From Aquificaceae bacterium (GTDB taxonomy: Bacteria; Aquificota; Aquificia; Aquificales; Aquificaceae): 64,000 nucleotides of DNA. The stretch lies in contig JALWVU010000075.1 in assembly GCA_027079305.1 (NCBI GenBank), forward strand, positions 30,729 through 94,728, in the 5' to 3' direction. Below the pieces are notes generated by a model, which had not been told where the DNA came from, did not search any database, and saw only the letters and a list, made by a program, of their open reading frames with translations. Of the stretch, positions 28,404-38,039 are shown piece after piece. Each line of letters starts with the position of its first letter. Position 1 is the first letter of the stretch. Position numbers and translations under genes: made by a program.

Positions 28404-29915
28404 ATGGGAATGCTCAGCTACGAGGAGGCCCTCGACATACTCCGTCAGCAGATAAAGGACTTCGAAGCTGAAGCCAAGATGGAAGAGGTGGGCGTCGTCT
28501 ACTACGTGGGGGACGGCGTTGCGAGAGCCTACGGACTTGAGAACGTTATGGCTATGGAAGTCGTTGAGTTCGAGGGAGGAGAGAAGGGCCTTGCCTTTAA
28601 CCTGGAAGAGGACAACGTAGGTCTGATAATACTCGGAAGCGAAACGGGAATAAGGGAAGGTTCTATAGTCAGGAGAACAAAGCAGATACTCTCCGCCCCC
28701 GTCGGTAAAGGCCTTGTAGGAAGGGTTATAAACGCCCTCGGGGAGCCTATAGACGGTAAAGGTCCGATAGATTACGAATACATGTCTCCCGTTGAGAAGA
28801 TAGCTCCCGGCGTTGTGGCAAGAAAGCCGGTTCAAGAACCCCTCCAGACGGGGATAAAGGCCATAGACTCCATGATCCCCATAGGAAGGGGTCAGAGGGA
28901 GCTGATAATCGGTGACAGGGCAACGGGTAAGACGACCATATGTATAGACACGATCCTCAACCAGAAGGACACGGACGTCTACTGCATATACGTGGCGATA
29001 GGTCAGAAGAGGTCCACGACCGCGAGGATAATAGAGCTCCTCGAGAAAGAGGGCGCTATGGAGTATACCACCGTGGTGGTCGCTTCCGCCACCGATCCCG
29101 CCTCGCTCCAGTATCTCGCTCCCTTCGTGGGGTGCACCATAGGTGAGTATTTCAGGGACAACGGTATGCACGCCCTCGTGGTCTACGACGACCTCTCCAA
29201 GCACGCGGAGGCCTACAGACAGCTCTCGCTTTTGATGAGAAGACCACCCGGAAGGGAGGCCTATCCCGGAGACGTCTTCTACCTCCACTCAAGACTCCTC
29301 GAGAGGGCTGCAAAGCTCAAGGACGAGCTGGGAGGAGGGTCTCTTACCGCCCTTCCCATAATCGAGACCAAAGCTGGGGACGTGGCAGCCTACATCCCCA
29401 CCAACGTTATCTCGATAACCGACGGGCAGATATATCTTGAACCCGACCTCTTCAACAAGGGAGTTAGGCCCGCCATAAACGTGGGCCTCTCTGTTTCCAG
29501 GGTCGGGGGAGCGGCCCAGATAAAGGCCATGAAGCAGGTGGCTGGAACGCTGAGGCTGGATCTGGCCCAGTTCAGAGAGCTGGAAGCCTTTGTCCAGTTC
29601 GCCTCCGAGCTCGACAAGGCGACCCAGCAGACGATAAACAGAGGTATGAGGCTGGTGGAGCTCCTCAAGCAGGAGCCCTACAACCCCCTCCCCGTGGAGA
29701 AGCAGATAGTTGCCATATTTGCGGGGACCAACGGATACCTGGACGACCTGCCCGTCGAGGCTGTCAGAAAGTTCGAAAAGGAGCTCTACGCCTTCCTGGA
29801 CCATGAGAGGCCCGACATACTCCAGGAAATAAGGGAGAAGAAGGCCCTCGACGATGACCTGAAGAAGAAGATCAAGGAGGCCCTCGACACCTTCAAGTCC
29901 AAGTTCGTTCCGTGA
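28404..29915 (+). CDS. atpA: F1Fo ATP synthase subunit alpha
   Basis: The 503-residue protein has the Walker A loop GDRATGKTT (about residues 170-178), the catalytic-interface arginine region and the full three-domain layout of alpha subunits. It is the regulatory, nucleotide-binding subunit of the F1 head. The gene stands alone: neither atpH, atpG nor atpD is beside it, a scattered arrangement seen in Aquificales (family knowledge). Its stop overlaps the start of the DUF72 gene by 4 nt. SD GAGGAGG sits before the ATG. Confidence 0.97.
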   Translation: MGMLSYEEALDILRQQIKDFEAEAKMEEVGVVYYVGDGVARAYGLENVMAMEVVEFEGGEKGLAFNLEEDNVGLIILGSETGIREGSIVRRTKQILSAPVGKGLVGRVINALGEPIDGKGPIDYEYMSPVEKIAPGVVARKPVQEPLQTGIKAIDSMIPIGRGQRELIIGDRATGKTTICIDTILNQKDTDVYCIYVAIGQKRSTTARIIELLEKEGAMEYTTVVVASATDPASLQYLAPFVGCTIGEYFRDNGMHALVVYDDLSKHAEAYRQLSLLMRRPPGREAYPGDVFYLHSRLLERAAKLKDELGGGSLTALPIIETKAGDVAAYIPTNVISITDGQIYLEPDLFNKGVRPAINVGLSVSRVGGAAQIKAMKQVAGTLRLDLAQFRELEAFVQFASELDKATQQTINRGMRLVELLKQEPYNPLPVEKQIVAIFAGTNGYLDDLPVEAVRKFEKELYAFLDHERPDILQEIREKKALDDDLKKKIKEALDTFKSKFVP

Positions 29916-30742
29916 AAAGGAACATACATATAGGGTGCAGTGGCTTCTCCTATAAAGACTGGAGGGGGACCTTCTACCCCCCCTCCTTAGACCAGTCCCA
30001 GATGATAACCTACTACGAGAGGTTCTTCGACGTCCTCGAGGTAAACTACACCTTCTACTCCATGCCCCACCCCTACACCTTCGAGAGCTTCCTTGAAAAG
30101 ACCAAAAGACTCAGGTTCTCTGTCAAGGCAAACAGGGTGTTCACCCACGAAAGGAACTACTCGGAAAAAGACGTGAAAAGGTTCCTGGAAGGGATAAAGC
30201 CACTACTTGAGGAGGAGAAAAGGTTCATAGCCCTGCTTTTCCAGTTTCCGCAGAGCTTTATATTCTCCGAGGAAAACTTCGAATATCTGAAGAAGCTCTC
30301 CCACATCTTTGAGGGAATAGACAGAGCTGTGGAGCTCAGGAGCAGGAGCTGGGGCAGACCTCACCTGGCGGAGGAGCTGGAGAGCCTGGGATTTGTTCTC
30401 GTGAACGTGGACGCTCCAAAGGTGAAGGGTCTTCTGATAGGTCCCTGGAAATCTGTGGGTAGCTTTAACTATGTCAGACTGCACGGAAGAAACCAGGAAA
30501 AATGGCACGAACACGAGGAAGCCTACGAGAGATACGACTACCTCTATTCTGAAGCGGAGCTTGAGGAGCTGAAGGAGAAGATTCTGAGAATATACGAGGG
30601 TAAGGACACCTACGTTTTCTTCAACAACCACTACAGGGGAAAGGGAGCGCTGAACGCCCTTCAGATGAAGGAACTTTTCGGTGAGAGTGTTCAGATACCA
30701 AAGGGGCTTAGGGCCACCTTTTCAGGGAAGCTTTGGGAGTAG
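29912..30742 (+). CDS. DUF72 (YecE-like) family protein
   Basis: The 276-residue protein opens with [20 protein letters not shown], the hallmark of the DUF72/YecE family, a predicted TIM-barrel. The later pieces [28 protein letters not shown] and [16 protein letters not shown] are the family's other conserved strands. The function of the family is not established. The GTG start overlaps the atpA stop, implying co-expression with the ATP synthase subunit, probably by chance of gene packing. Confidence 0.88.
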   Translation: MKRNIHIGCSGFSYKDWRGTFYPPSLDQSQMITYYERFFDVLEVNYTFYSMPHPYTFESFLEKTKRLRFSVKANRVFTHERNYSEKDVKRFLEGIKPLLEEEKRFIALLFQFPQSFIFSEENFEYLKKLSHIFEGIDRAVELRSRSWGRPHLAEELESLGFVLVNVDAPKVKGLLIGPWKSVGSFNYVRLHGRNQEKWHEHEEAYERYDYLYSEAELEELKEKILRIYEGKDTYVFFNNHYRGKGALNALQMKELFGESVQIPKGLRATFSGKLWE

Positions 30743-30793
30743 AAATCGATAAGGATTTTCTTATATTATTAATCTGCTTAGGAGGTGCGCAAG

Positions 30794-31204
30794 TTGAGGA
30801 GGCAGATGCTCAAGTCGAAGATACACAGGCTCACGGTTACCGGCGCAGATCTACACTACGAGGGAAGCCTGTCCCTTGACGAGGAGCTTATGGAAGCTGC
30901 GGATCTGACTCCCTTTGAGAAGATAGACGTATATAACATAAACACGGGGGACAGGTTCACCACCTACGTTATTCCAGCACCAAGAAATTCTGGAACGGTT
31001 AGGTTAAACGGTGCCGCCGCAAGGCTGGGAGCCAAGGGAGATCTGATAATAATAGCCTCCTACGCGGATTACGATGAGGAGGAGCTTAAGTTCTACGCAC
31101 CGAAGCTCGTCTACGTGGACTCCAACAACAGGATAAAGACTGTAAAAAGATCTATGGAGGAAGAAGATGTTCAGTGTGCCGGAAGTAACTCCGGAAGAGG
31201 CTAA
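30794..31204 (+). CDS. panD: Aspartate 1-decarboxylase
   Basis: PanD makes beta-alanine for pantothenate and coenzyme A. The 136-residue proenzyme contains the HYEGS self-cleavage site, where cleavage before Ser yields the pyruvoyl cofactor, the WN-like [12 protein letters not shown] segment and NGAAARLG. I chose the TTG at 30794: TAGGAGG lies 8 nt before it and the protein then starts [12 protein letters not shown] as other PanD proteins do. A GTG three codons earlier would overlap the ribosome site. The end overlaps the rhodanese gene by 38 nt. Confidence 0.94.
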   Translation: MRRQMLKSKIHRLTVTGADLHYEGSLSLDEELMEAADLTPFEKIDVYNINTGDRFTTYVIPAPRNSGTVRLNGAAARLGAKGDLIIIASYADYDEEELKFYAPKLVYVDSNNRIKTVKRSMEEEDVQCAGSNSGRG

Positions 31205-31487
31205 GAAGATACTCGAAGAGGAAGGAGATAAAGTCGTTCTCCTCGATGTGAGAACACCTCCCGAGCACTTTCAGCTAAGGATTCCTAACTCTATGTTCAT
31301 CCCCCTCGACGAACTCAGGTTCAAGTTCAACGAGCTTCCCAAGGATAAGAAGTATATAGTCTACTGCAGGAGCGGAGAGAGGAGCGCCTTCGCCACATAC
31401 TTCCTCAGACAGCTGGGATACGAGGCCTACAACCTTGCGGGCGGGATAATAAGCTGGCCCTACGAGAAAGAGTCCGGGGCGGCTTAG
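31167..31487 (+). CDS. Single-domain rhodanese-like protein
   Basis: The 106-residue protein is one rhodanese domain with the active-site loop YCRSGERSA (Cys near residue 68) and the downstream AGGIISW signature. Such cytoplasmic domains bind and pass on sulfane sulfur. The start ATG follows GGAGGAAGA inside the 3' end of panD. The sulfur-oxidising setting (sHdr genes 5 kb away) suggests a sulfur-relay role, but no specific partner is indicated. It converges on the EAL-HDOD gene with a 4-nt overlap. Confidence 0.87.
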   Translation: MFSVPEVTPEEAKKILEEEGDKVVLLDVRTPPEHFQLRIPNSMFIPLDELRFKFNELPKDKKYIVYCRSGERSAFATYFLRQLGYEAYNLAGGIISWPYEKESGAA

Positions 31488-32716
31488 ATCTTCAGTATCT
31501 CCTCCGCTTTAGTTTGGGCTTCAAAGAGAAGGTTTCTTAGCTCTCCGGGTCCCATACGGAGCTTGTAAGAGAACTCCTCCACGACCTCGTCCAGCTTGGG
31601 CGCCCCTATCTCAAGAGCCTCCTCCAGAGCAAAGGCGTCTTCAAGGATAGTTTTGAGCTCCTCGTTCTTTCCCGTATAAGCGTCTATTATCTCCTGTTCT
31701 ATGTTGACCTCCTTCAAGAATTCTATCTTGTCCACACCGAGTATCTTATCAATTAGAGAGAACAGACCTGCCAGATACGCCTCGTTGGCTATCTGGGGAT
31801 TTCTTCTCTTAGCTATCTCCTCCGCAAGTATGGCCCTCACGAGTGATCTCTTCCAGAGATAGGGGTCTTCAACAGCGACGTAGTCGTTGGTCGCAACCAG
31901 GAGGGTGAACTTCTTCAGGTTCTCCATACCAAGGTATGAACAGGCCTGAACTATGTCCTTTATCTCCTTCCTCCTGGAGAAGTAGGCGGAGTTTACGAAC
32001 CTGAGGAGCTTTGCGGACATCCCCACATCGCTCGCTATTATCTTGGCAAAGTCCTTTATGCTCTGAACGGTGTTGAGTGCCCCGATCATCCTCATAAGGG
32101 TGCTCTTGAGGAAGGGGGCTATCTCGAACTCCTTTATAACGGTAGGTTGACCAAGGAGGTTGCCCTGAAACAGATCCCCGAAGGCAAAGGCCTTCTCTTT
32201 CTCCTCCTCAGTCTCTATCCTCGTTATCAAAACCTTCTTGTTGTTCCTCTTAACCGCGGATGCCTTTCCCTCGTCCACGCTTCTGACCGTAAACTCTACT
32301 ATGTGGGCTTTGTGAAGCAGATCCACAAATTTTCCAGAGTAGAGCTGTTCTGTAATTGCAACCATGGCACCCTTCTCTCTCAGATCATCTATTCTCTTCA
32401 GTATGCTGTTCATCAGGGTCCTACCCACGTCAACCTGGGAGGGAATTATCGCGAAAACCACCTTATCGATGGGAAGCAGATCGAGAACCTTGTTCAGAAG
32501 CGAATCCAAGGTAACGTTCACAAGTATCCTCTTTCCTTCGGACACCCTGTTTATGCCAAGCTCCGCTATGAGTTCCGCTATTATGAAGGTGGCCTTGTTG
32601 TAGGGTATATCTTCGGGATATTTATCGAGGTTGTCCAACCTCCTGAGATAAACCTCGTAACCGAATACCCCCCCTTCCTTGTCAAATACCGGCTGTCTTG
32701 CTATTGCGAAGCTCAT
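31484..32716 (-). CDS. Degenerate EAL plus HDOD domain protein (YuxH-like)
   Basis: The 410-residue protein begins with [21 protein letters not shown], the start of an EAL fold in which the EAL signature reads EVY, so cyclic-di-GMP hydrolysis is unlikely. The second half is an HDOD domain (about 200-400; [20 protein letters not shown]). This fusion is common and is thought to act as a signalling scaffold. The ribosome site GGGGAGG lies within the 3' end of glyA and the genes overlap by 35 nt. Confidence 0.85.
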   Translation of the reverse strand: MSFAIARQPVFDKEGGVFGYEVYLRRLDNLDKYPEDIPYNKATFIIAELIAELGINRVSEGKRILVNVTLDSLLNKVLDLLPIDKVVFAIIPSQVDVGRTLMNSILKRIDDLREKGAMVAITEQLYSGKFVDLLHKAHIVEFTVRSVDEGKASAVKRNNKKVLITRIETEEEKEKAFAFGDLFQGNLLGQPTVIKEFEIAPFLKSTLMRMIGALNTVQSIKDFAKIIASDVGMSAKLLRFVNSAYFSRRKEIKDIVQACSYLGMENLKKFTLLVATNDYVAVEDPYLWKRSLVRAILAEEIAKRRNPQIANEAYLAGLFSLIDKILGVDKIEFLKEVNIEQEIIDAYTGKNEELKTILEDAFALEEALEIGAPKLDEVVEEFSYKLRMGPGELRNLLFEAQTKAEEILKI

Positions 32717-33968
32717 CTATCCTCCCCTTGAGCTCCGGATAGAGCGGGAACTGTTCACAAAGCTCTTTAACCTCCTCCCTTACCCTCTCTATTATCGTAT
32801 CATCCTTTATGTTCTTTACAACGGTCGATATCATCCGAGCTATCCTTCTCATCTCGTCCTCTTTCATGCCCCTTGTGGTCAGGGCGGAGGTCCCGATCCT
32901 TATACCGCTCGTTATCCAGGGTTTCTGGGGATCGAAGGGAACTGCGTTCTTGTTCACCGTTATGTTGGCCTTCCCGAGCGTCTCCTCGACCTCCTTACCG
33001 GTAAGGCCGAAGTTCCTCAGGTCCACAAGGACTATGTGGCTATCCGTTCCCCCCGTAACAATTTTGAAGCCTTCCTTCATAAGCTCCTCCGCCATAACCC
33101 TGGCGTTGAGTATCACCTGCTTTGCATACTCCTTGAATTCCTCAGTCATTGCCTCTTTAAAAGCCACCGCCTTCGCAGCTATTACGTGCATCAACGGCCC
33201 TCCCTGAATACCCGGGAAGACCGACTTGTCTATAACTTTGGCAAACTCGGACTTGCACAGGATAAAACCGCTTCTGGGTCCCCTGAGTGTTTTGTGGGTG
33301 GTCGAAGTAACAAAGTGGGCGTGAGGAACCGGACTGGGATACTCTCCCGCGGCTATAAGACCCGCGTAGTGGGCCATATCCACCATCAAAAGGGCACCAA
33401 CGTCGTCCGCTATCTCCCTCAGCTTTGCCCAGTCTATGACTCTCGGGTATGCGGAAGCTCCACCAACTATGAGCTCGGGCTTATGTTCTTTGGCAAGCTT
33501 GTATATCTGGTCGTAGTCTATAAGCTCCGTCTCGGGATTTACTCCGTATTGGACTACGTTGTATAGCTTCCCGGAGAAGTTCACCGGAGCGCCGTGGGTC
33601 AGATGTCCCCCGTGGGCGAGGTTCATACCCATTATGGTGTCCCCGGGCTCAAGAACCGCCATGTAGACCGCCATGTTGGCCTGGGATCCCGAGTGGGGTT
33701 GGACGTTGGCATGCTCCGCTCCAAAGAGTTTTTTTGCCCTCTCTATAGCCAGGGTCTCCGCTATGTCCACGAACTCACAGCCTCCGTAATATCTCTTACC
33801 CGGAAGTCCCTCCGCATACTTGTTGGTCAGAACGCTCCCGGTAGCTTCCATCACCGCAAGGGAGGTGAAGTTCTCGGAGGCTATAAGCTCGAGATGGTAG
33901 AACTGCCTCTCGTACTCCTTTACTACCGCGTCGAATATCTCCGGATCTGTTCTGAGCAGGTGTTCCAT
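32682..33968 (-). CDS. glyA: Serine hydroxymethyltransferase
   Basis: The 428-residue PLP enzyme interconverts serine and glycine with tetrahydrofolate one-carbon units. [13 protein letters not shown] (about residues 222-234) carries the PLP lysine, and the N-terminal LIASENF and HSGSQAN segments are standard. No Shine-Dalgarno precedes the ATG; instead an extended -10 TGATATAAT ends 6 nt upstream. The neighbouring upstream gene is an orphan ending 12 nt away. Confidence 0.97.
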   Translation of the reverse strand: MEHLLRTDPEIFDAVVKEYERQFYHLELIASENFTSLAVMEATGSVLTNKYAEGLPGKRYYGGCEFVDIAETLAIERAKKLFGAEHANVQPHSGSQANMAVYMAVLEPGDTIMGMNLAHGGHLTHGAPVNFSGKLYNVVQYGVNPETELIDYDQIYKLAKEHKPELIVGGASAYPRVIDWAKLREIADDVGALLMVDMAHYAGLIAAGEYPSPVPHAHFVTSTTHKTLRGPRSGFILCKSEFAKVIDKSVFPGIQGGPLMHVIAAKAVAFKEAMTEEFKEYAKQVILNARVMAEELMKEGFKIVTGGTDSHIVLVDLRNFGLTGKEVEETLGKANITVNKNAVPFDPQKPWITSGIRIGTSALTTRGMKEDEMRRIARMISTVVKNIKDDTIIERVREEVKELCEQFPLYPELKGRIDELRNSKTAGI

Positions 33969-33974
33969 GGGAAG

Positions 33975-33980
33975 ATTATA
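33975..33980 (-). promoter_or_regulatory. Extended -10 box before glyA (leaderless candidate)
   Basis: TGATATAAT on the minus strand ends only 6 nt (CTTCCC) before the glyA ATG. Transcription from it would begin at or next to the start codon. No ribosome site is present. Confidence 0.45.
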
Positions 33981-35033
33981 TCATCTCCTATCACATAGAA
34001 CTTCACGAACCTTTAGAGCGCCTTGAAGTATATAGTTCACATTCGATTGCTCAGGGACCATCTCGCTCCATACAGCCTCTACCTCTGGGAAAAGACCCGT
34101 CTCGAATAGGGCTTCCATAACATACATAAAGTTATCAGGAACGCTTTCGCTCACCAGACGGGCGTCTTCTTCCGAAGGGAAGAACTCTTTGAGCTTATCC
34201 AGCGTGGTCTTGTCCGCAAATTCGATGAACAATCTCAAAGCGAGGCAGGAAATTTCTCTTATATCCCTCACCTTCTCTTCTCTAACATCATCGGAATCAG
34301 TCTCCTGGGCCTCCTCTTCCAGTAAAGGTATAAGTGTTGACATGTAAGCAAAGAAGTTACCGAGATTTAAAGGGAAGTCCTCGACTTTGCCCGATCTGAA
34401 CAGTTCACTTACAGAAAATATGGCCTTCTGCAACAAAACCACCGCCAGCTCCCTGTATTCTGAGTCGCCTACACTCTCCCACAGATCGTAAAAGATCATG
34501 CCAAGATCACCGAATACGAGGGGTGCGAAACTCTCGATATAGGGGATGTATCTATCGAAAGAGAAAAGTATGTCCTTTAGGTATCTAACATCACCACCGC
34601 TTAGCAGAGTAATTACCTCGTATATGGTGAAAGCTCTATCTTCCGGGGAGGATACGCTCTCTACATACTTCCGGAGCATATCCTTTAGCCTTAGGTAGGC
34701 CTCTTTATTGCCCTCCTCCGCTACCAAGCGGGCGTATGCGTATATACCTGTCTCCCGCACTATCCTCTTAATCCTTTTGTCTCTTATCCTGTTTGCAGAG
34801 CTGGTTAGCATGCTGTAGAAATTACCGTAGTCTATGTTTTGCCCAGAAAAAACCATGTGTCTGAGAAAATTCTCGAGAGCGTCAGGATCACATTCCTCAG
34901 CACGCCCAAGAATAGACTTCAACACCTCTTCATCTACAAAAACATCATCGTTTGAAAAAAGCCTGTGAAGTTCCTCCGAGGCTCCTTCCTGAAGTATAGG
35001 AAGGATCTCTTCGAGGCTGAGCCTTTTGCCCAT
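33981..35033 (-). CDS. Orphan helical protein of unknown function
   Basis: The 350-residue protein is acidic and appears almost entirely alpha-helical, with no signal peptide or membrane segment. Repeated leucine-rich helical units of about 35-40 residues hint at a HEAT- or TPR-like solenoid, but I recognise no specific family. It lies between the radical SAM gene (33 nt gap) and glyA (12 nt gap) on the same strand. Codon use matches neighbours, although the region is slightly less GC-rich. Confidence 0.6.
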   Translation of the reverse strand: MGKRLSLEEILPILQEGASEELHRLFSNDDVFVDEEVLKSILGRAEECDPDALENFLRHMVFSGQNIDYGNFYSMLTSSANRIRDKRIKRIVRETGIYAYARLVAEEGNKEAYLRLKDMLRKYVESVSSPEDRAFTIYEVITLLSGGDVRYLKDILFSFDRYIPYIESFAPLVFGDLGMIFYDLWESVGDSEYRELAVVLLQKAIFSVSELFRSGKVEDFPLNLGNFFAYMSTLIPLLEEEAQETDSDDVREEKVRDIREISCLALRLFIEFADKTTLDKLKEFFPSEEDARLVSESVPDNFMYVMEALFETGLFPEVEAVWSEMVPEQSNVNYILQGALKVREVLCDRR

Positions 35034-35066
35034 TGTTTATTATGATCGTTCAATCCAGCTTTTACA

Positions 35067-36071
35067 TTAGGCGGGGAGTATACCCGCCTCCATCATAAAA
35101 ACTGTGGAACAACAGCTTGGCGATAGGACGGGATCGAGACCTATGGACCTGGAGTAGGTGACAACTCCCTCCGCAGGGAAGGCTATCCCGTTCACACCCG
35201 CAAGTATGGAGTATATGTCGAACTTTATCCTCTCAGCACCCGCGGGTCTCGCACATCCTATCATTATTGGGGAGTTAGGTATGCTCTTTCTCGCATAAAG
35301 AACTATCTGGGCACTCTCCTCCACAGAAGGAGGCGGTAGTAGCTGGAACTTGGCCTTTCCGTAGTAGGGCATTACCACAACGAGAACGAGAGCGTCCGGG
35401 TTGTATTTGGAGATCATATCTATAGCGGTCTTCTCCCCCTTTATCTTCCCGTAATGGAGGCCGATGATCACGTGGGGAACTATCTTAAGCCCCGCCTCCT
35501 TTAGAAGCTTCAGAGATCTGTCGTAGTCCTCAACCGTTCTGTGGGGAAGCTTGTATACCTGGGATATGGTCTCGTTGTCCCCGATTATGTCCAGGAGAAC
35601 CGCATCCACATCCGCATCTTTGAGCTTCTGAACGTAATCCTCGTCCACCAGACCAACGTGGCAGGTAACGAGCATGCCAAGCTCTCTCTTGATAGCCTTC
35701 ATAGTATCGAAGAAGTCCCAGAGGGGAACGTAACCGTCCTTGTCCGAACCGCCGGAGATCAGAATACCCGTGACTCCCTGAGCTTTAAGATCTTGGCAGA
35801 CCTTCCAGAGATCCTCAGGGGTGGTGGCGGGTATCATGTGCCAGAGGATCTTGCTGGCGCAGTGGTCACACATAAGCTCACAGTTTCTCCCGGTAACCGA
35901 TATGTCCACAAAGCGGGGAGGAGTCTTTATAGAAAAGTCATCCACCTCGTAATGCTTGAAACCGGGACTGTGGAAGTATACCTTTTTCCCAAAGTTCTTC
36001 AACCTTATCTCGAGGCCTTCACGGAGCTGTTCCGCAAGCCTTTCGTCTATATCAACCTCTATCTCTACCAT
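35067..36071 (-). CDS. Radical SAM protein, candidate lipoate-assembly (LipS-type) enzyme
   Basis: The 334-residue protein has a CX3CX2C radical-SAM motif, CELMCDHC (about residues 63-70), within a TIM-barrel-like sequence with ILISGGSDKDG and PHVIIGLHYG. A paired cysteine (SPSCCST) near the C-terminus could ligate an auxiliary cluster. sHdr operons typically carry LbpA together with unusual lipoyl synthases LipS1/LipS2 (established in recent literature). The position directly after lbpA makes this gene a candidate for one of them. The assignment is by context plus overall resemblance and not certain. A terminator-like hairpin separates it from lbpA. Confidence 0.62.
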   Translation of the reverse strand: MVEIEVDIDERLAEQLREGLEIRLKNFGKKVYFHSPGFKHYEVDDFSIKTPPRFVDISVTGRNCELMCDHCASKILWHMIPATTPEDLWKVCQDLKAQGVTGILISGGSDKDGYVPLWDFFDTMKAIKRELGMLVTCHVGLVDEDYVQKLKDADVDAVLLDIIGDNETISQVYKLPHRTVEDYDRSLKLLKEAGLKIVPHVIIGLHYGKIKGEKTAIDMISKYNPDALVLVVVMPYYGKAKFQLLPPPSVEESAQIVLYARKSIPNSPIMIGCARPAGAERIKFDIYSILAGVNGIAFPAEGVVTYSRSIGLDPVLSPSCCSTVFMMEAGILPA

Positions 36072-36098
36072 CCTTCGGATCCTGAGTTGAAATGATGA

Positions 36099-36118
36099 AA
36101 GGGGGCGCGTGCCCCCTT
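36099..36118 (-). terminator. Hairpin terminator after lbpA
   Basis: An 8-bp stem (AAGGGGGC / GCCCCCTT) with a 4-nt loop lies 4 nt beyond the lbpA stop. On the minus strand it is followed by TTTCATCATTTC. It should end or attenuate the sHdr-lbpA transcript before the radical SAM gene. Confidence 0.7.
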
Positions 36119-36122
36119 GAGG

Positions 36123-36569
36123 TTATTCGCACTTGACGCCTTTCTCTTCCGCTACCTTTCTGAGAGCCTCCACCGCTTCGGGACCTTTTAGGAGCTGATT
36201 CACTTCATCAGGATTGGTGGGCTTGAGCTTGACGATCCATCCCTCTCCGTAGGGATCGTCGTTCACGAGGGCGGGATTACCCTTGAGGGCCTCGTTGATC
36301 TCCACTATCTCCCCCTCGAAGGGTGCAGGAACGGGTCCGACCCACTTTCCGCTCTCGATGGTGGCCACGCTCTTACCCTTCTTGACGGTTTTGCCCACCT
36401 TCTTGGGCGTATAGGCGACGAGCCTTCCCGCCATGGCGGCCGCTATGGAGGTCAGACCTACCGTGTAGGTCCCGTCTCCATTGTCCCTGGCCCAGGTGAA
36501 GGCGTTGGCCTCGGGGTCAACGTGATAAAGAAGATCCTCAGGAACAAGGCATCCGTTTACCTCTGCCAT
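36123..36569 (-). CDS. lbpA: Lipoate-binding protein LbpA of the sHdr system (GcvH-like)
   Basis: The 148-residue GcvH-like protein carries the lipoyl lysine at about residue 75 in IESGKWVGP and a GEGWIVKLKP segment near the C-terminus. In sHdr-type sulfur oxidation LbpA is an essential carrier that shuttles sulfur intermediates bound to lipoate (established knowledge). The ESGKW context differs from glycine-cleavage H proteins (ESVKA) and agrees with LbpA. The ribosome site is GGGAGGTG. It has its own likely promoter (36591-36619) overlapped by a palindrome, and is 50 nt from the upstream dsrE-like gene. Confidence 0.92.
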   Translation of the reverse strand: MAEVNGCLVPEDLLYHVDPEANAFTWARDNGDGTYTVGLTSIAAAMAGRLVAYTPKKVGKTVKKGKSVATIESGKWVGPVPAPFEGEIVEINEALKGNPALVNDDPYGEGWIVKLKPTNPDEVNQLLKGPEAVEALRKVAEEKGVKCE

Positions 36570-36590
36570 TTTACACCTCCCATTTATTGG

Positions 36591-36619
36591 AATTTAGAGA
36601 TATTGATATTGTATATCAA
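36591..36619 (-). promoter_or_regulatory. Promoter of lbpA
   Basis: On the minus strand TTGATA (36614-36619), 17 nt, then TAAATT (36591-36596) stand about 21 nt before the lbpA ATG. The -35 box and half of the spacer are covered by a palindrome at 36602-36620. Confidence 0.5.
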
Positions 36620-36620
36620 T
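36602..36620. promoter_or_regulatory. 19-bp palindrome over the lbpA promoter (operator candidate)
   Basis: ATTGATAT and ATATCAAT are perfect 8-bp inverted arms with a 3-nt centre. The site overlaps the -35 box of the lbpA promoter and the very end of the upstream gene. The all-AT-rich stem makes a terminator unlikely. Confidence 0.5.
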
Positions 36621-37027
36621 CAGAACACTATGAGTTTATCAGCTTCCATCGCCCTTATGGCGAACTCGCTCGCAGGGACTATGCCGTCCAGCTCCGGTAT
36701 AAGCTCCTCTTCGGTCAGCCCTAAGGAGTCTACCGCCTGCTTGCAGGAGTAAAACTTAACTCCGGCCAGCTTTGCATCCTTCATAAAGTCGTAAACCGTT
36801 TTGGGTTTCCGTCCGTTCTGTGGGAAGCAGTTCCCCTCGCCTGTGGGACATATCTTCTCCGCTATCCCCTTCCTTATGAGGTTGGTCCCGTCCATGTTGA
36901 AGAAAACTTCAACCTCCGCATCGTTGGCCGCCATGAGGGCAGCTATGTAAAAGGGCGAGGCACACCGCCAGGGTGTCCTCGGCCCGCTCGTCATCAGTAT
37001 TACTATCTTCTTCTCCTCTTCCAGCAT
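36620..37027 (-). CDS. DsrE-family protein (third copy)
   Basis: The 135-residue DsrE-fold protein has VILMTSGPRTPWRCASPFYIA at the nucleotide-fold start and the conserved sulfur-binding Cys in VKFYSCKQAVDSLGL (about residues 91-105). DsrE proteins are cytoplasmic sulfane-sulfur carriers that accept from TusA or rhodanese and deliver to the oxidising complex. It is the last gene of the hdr operon, 2 nt after hdrB2, separate from the two other dsrE-like genes at 43007-44002. Extra cysteines (CPTGEGNC) in the middle are unusual. Confidence 0.85.
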   Translation of the reverse strand: MLEEEKKIVILMTSGPRTPWRCASPFYIAALMAANDAEVEVFFNMDGTNLIRKGIAEKICPTGEGNCFPQNGRKPKTVYDFMKDAKLAGVKFYSCKQAVDSLGLTEEELIPELDGIVPASEFAIRAMEADKLIVF

Positions 37028-37029
37028 CC

Positions 37030-38019
37030 TTAGACCAACCCCAATCTTTTGAGAACTGGAATGGGATCGGAGAGGTTATCCTTGAGCTTAACATCCCCAG
37101 CACTGTAGCCGAAGGCTATCCCGAGGAGCTGGGTGAAGTAGGCGGCGGGAACGTCCACATCGGGAACTCCCTTCATCATGAGTCTGTGCCTGTACATCTC
37201 CAGCGAAGCGTGGCAGAGGGGACACTCGGTAGCTATTATGTCCGCACCGTTCCTCTTGGCGGTCTGGAGGATCATCATGACGAACTTCTCGGAGACCTGC
37301 TCATCGGATAGGGAGTGGGGACCTCCACAGCACTGGGTGTGCATGGGCTCGAACTCAACGCTGGTGGCACCAGCAGCCTCTAAGAGGGCCTCCATGTAGT
37401 AGGGATGCTCATCGTCGTCCGCGGTCTCCCTCATCCTGGGCCTCTCCTGCTCTTCCGTTCCGGTGTGGGAGTATGTTCTGGCGTAGAAGTGGGGCCTCGT
37501 GTAGAGACAGCCGTAGTAGTTGGCCACCTTGAGTCCCTTGAGGGGCTTCCTCGTTCTCTCCTTCACCTTCTCGGGGCCAGCCTCGTGGTAGAACCACTCG
37601 AGGATGTGGTAGGTGTGAGGTATCTCCGTGAGAGGATCTACACCGCCCTCCTTGAGGAGAGAGTTTATCCTCTCGAAAACTTTCTTGTCCGTCTCGAGGA
37701 AGTATTCAGCCCTCTGGAGGGAGAAAGAACATCCGTTGCAGGGAGCGACTATGACGTTGTGGCCTTGCTTCTTGGCAAGGGACATATTACGAGCGTTCAG
37801 AAGCATCGTTCCCCAGAAGGTGACGTTCTTAGTCTCCATAGCTCCACAGCAGTTGTAGTCCTCAAGGTAGTCGAGCTCGAGGCCAAGCTCCTTGGCAACT
37901 ATCCTGGTAGAGACATCGTAAGCTCTGGCCGCACCCTCGAGGGAACAGCCGGGGTAGTATGCAACCCTCTTTCCTATACCGCCCATGGGCGGTTTTCTTG
38001 CCTGAAGTGCTACCGCCAT
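37030..38019 (-). CDS. hdrB2: sHdr complex subunit HdrB2
   Basis: The 329-residue protein has the two-CCG-domain arrangement of heterodisulfide reductase subunit B: DYNCCGAMET with APCNGC in the first half and TQCCGGPHS with ECPLCH in the second. In methanogens this subunit holds the noncubane [4Fe-4S] clusters that cleave the heterodisulfide. In sulfur oxidisers sHdrB subunits are thought to handle sulfur intermediates on LbpA. SD AGGAGGTG precedes the ATG. It follows hdrC2 by 20 nt. Confidence 0.92.
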   Translation of the reverse strand: MAVALQARKPPMGGIGKRVAYYPGCSLEGAARAYDVSTRIVAKELGLELDYLEDYNCCGAMETKNVTFWGTMLLNARNMSLAKKQGHNVIVAPCNGCSFSLQRAEYFLETDKKVFERINSLLKEGGVDPLTEIPHTYHILEWFYHEAGPEKVKERTRKPLKGLKVANYYGCLYTRPHFYARTYSHTGTEEQERPRMRETADDDEHPYYMEALLEAAGATSVEFEPMHTQCCGGPHSLSDEQVSEKFVMMILQTAKRNGADIIATECPLCHASLEMYRHRLMMKGVPDVDVPAAYFTQLLGIAFGYSAGDVKLKDNLSDPIPVLKRLGLV

Positions 38020-38039
38020 CTCATCACCTCCTGATTAGA

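Noticed and set aside
28347..29288. Long open frame on the minus strand opposite atpA
   Set aside because: atpA motifs are intact on the plus strand; the antisense frame has no known domain and would cover the ilvB-atpA promoter gap.
30747..30764. ATAAG/CTTAT hairpin before panD
   Set aside because: The stem is five A/T-rich pairs without a T-run and is too weak to call a terminator.
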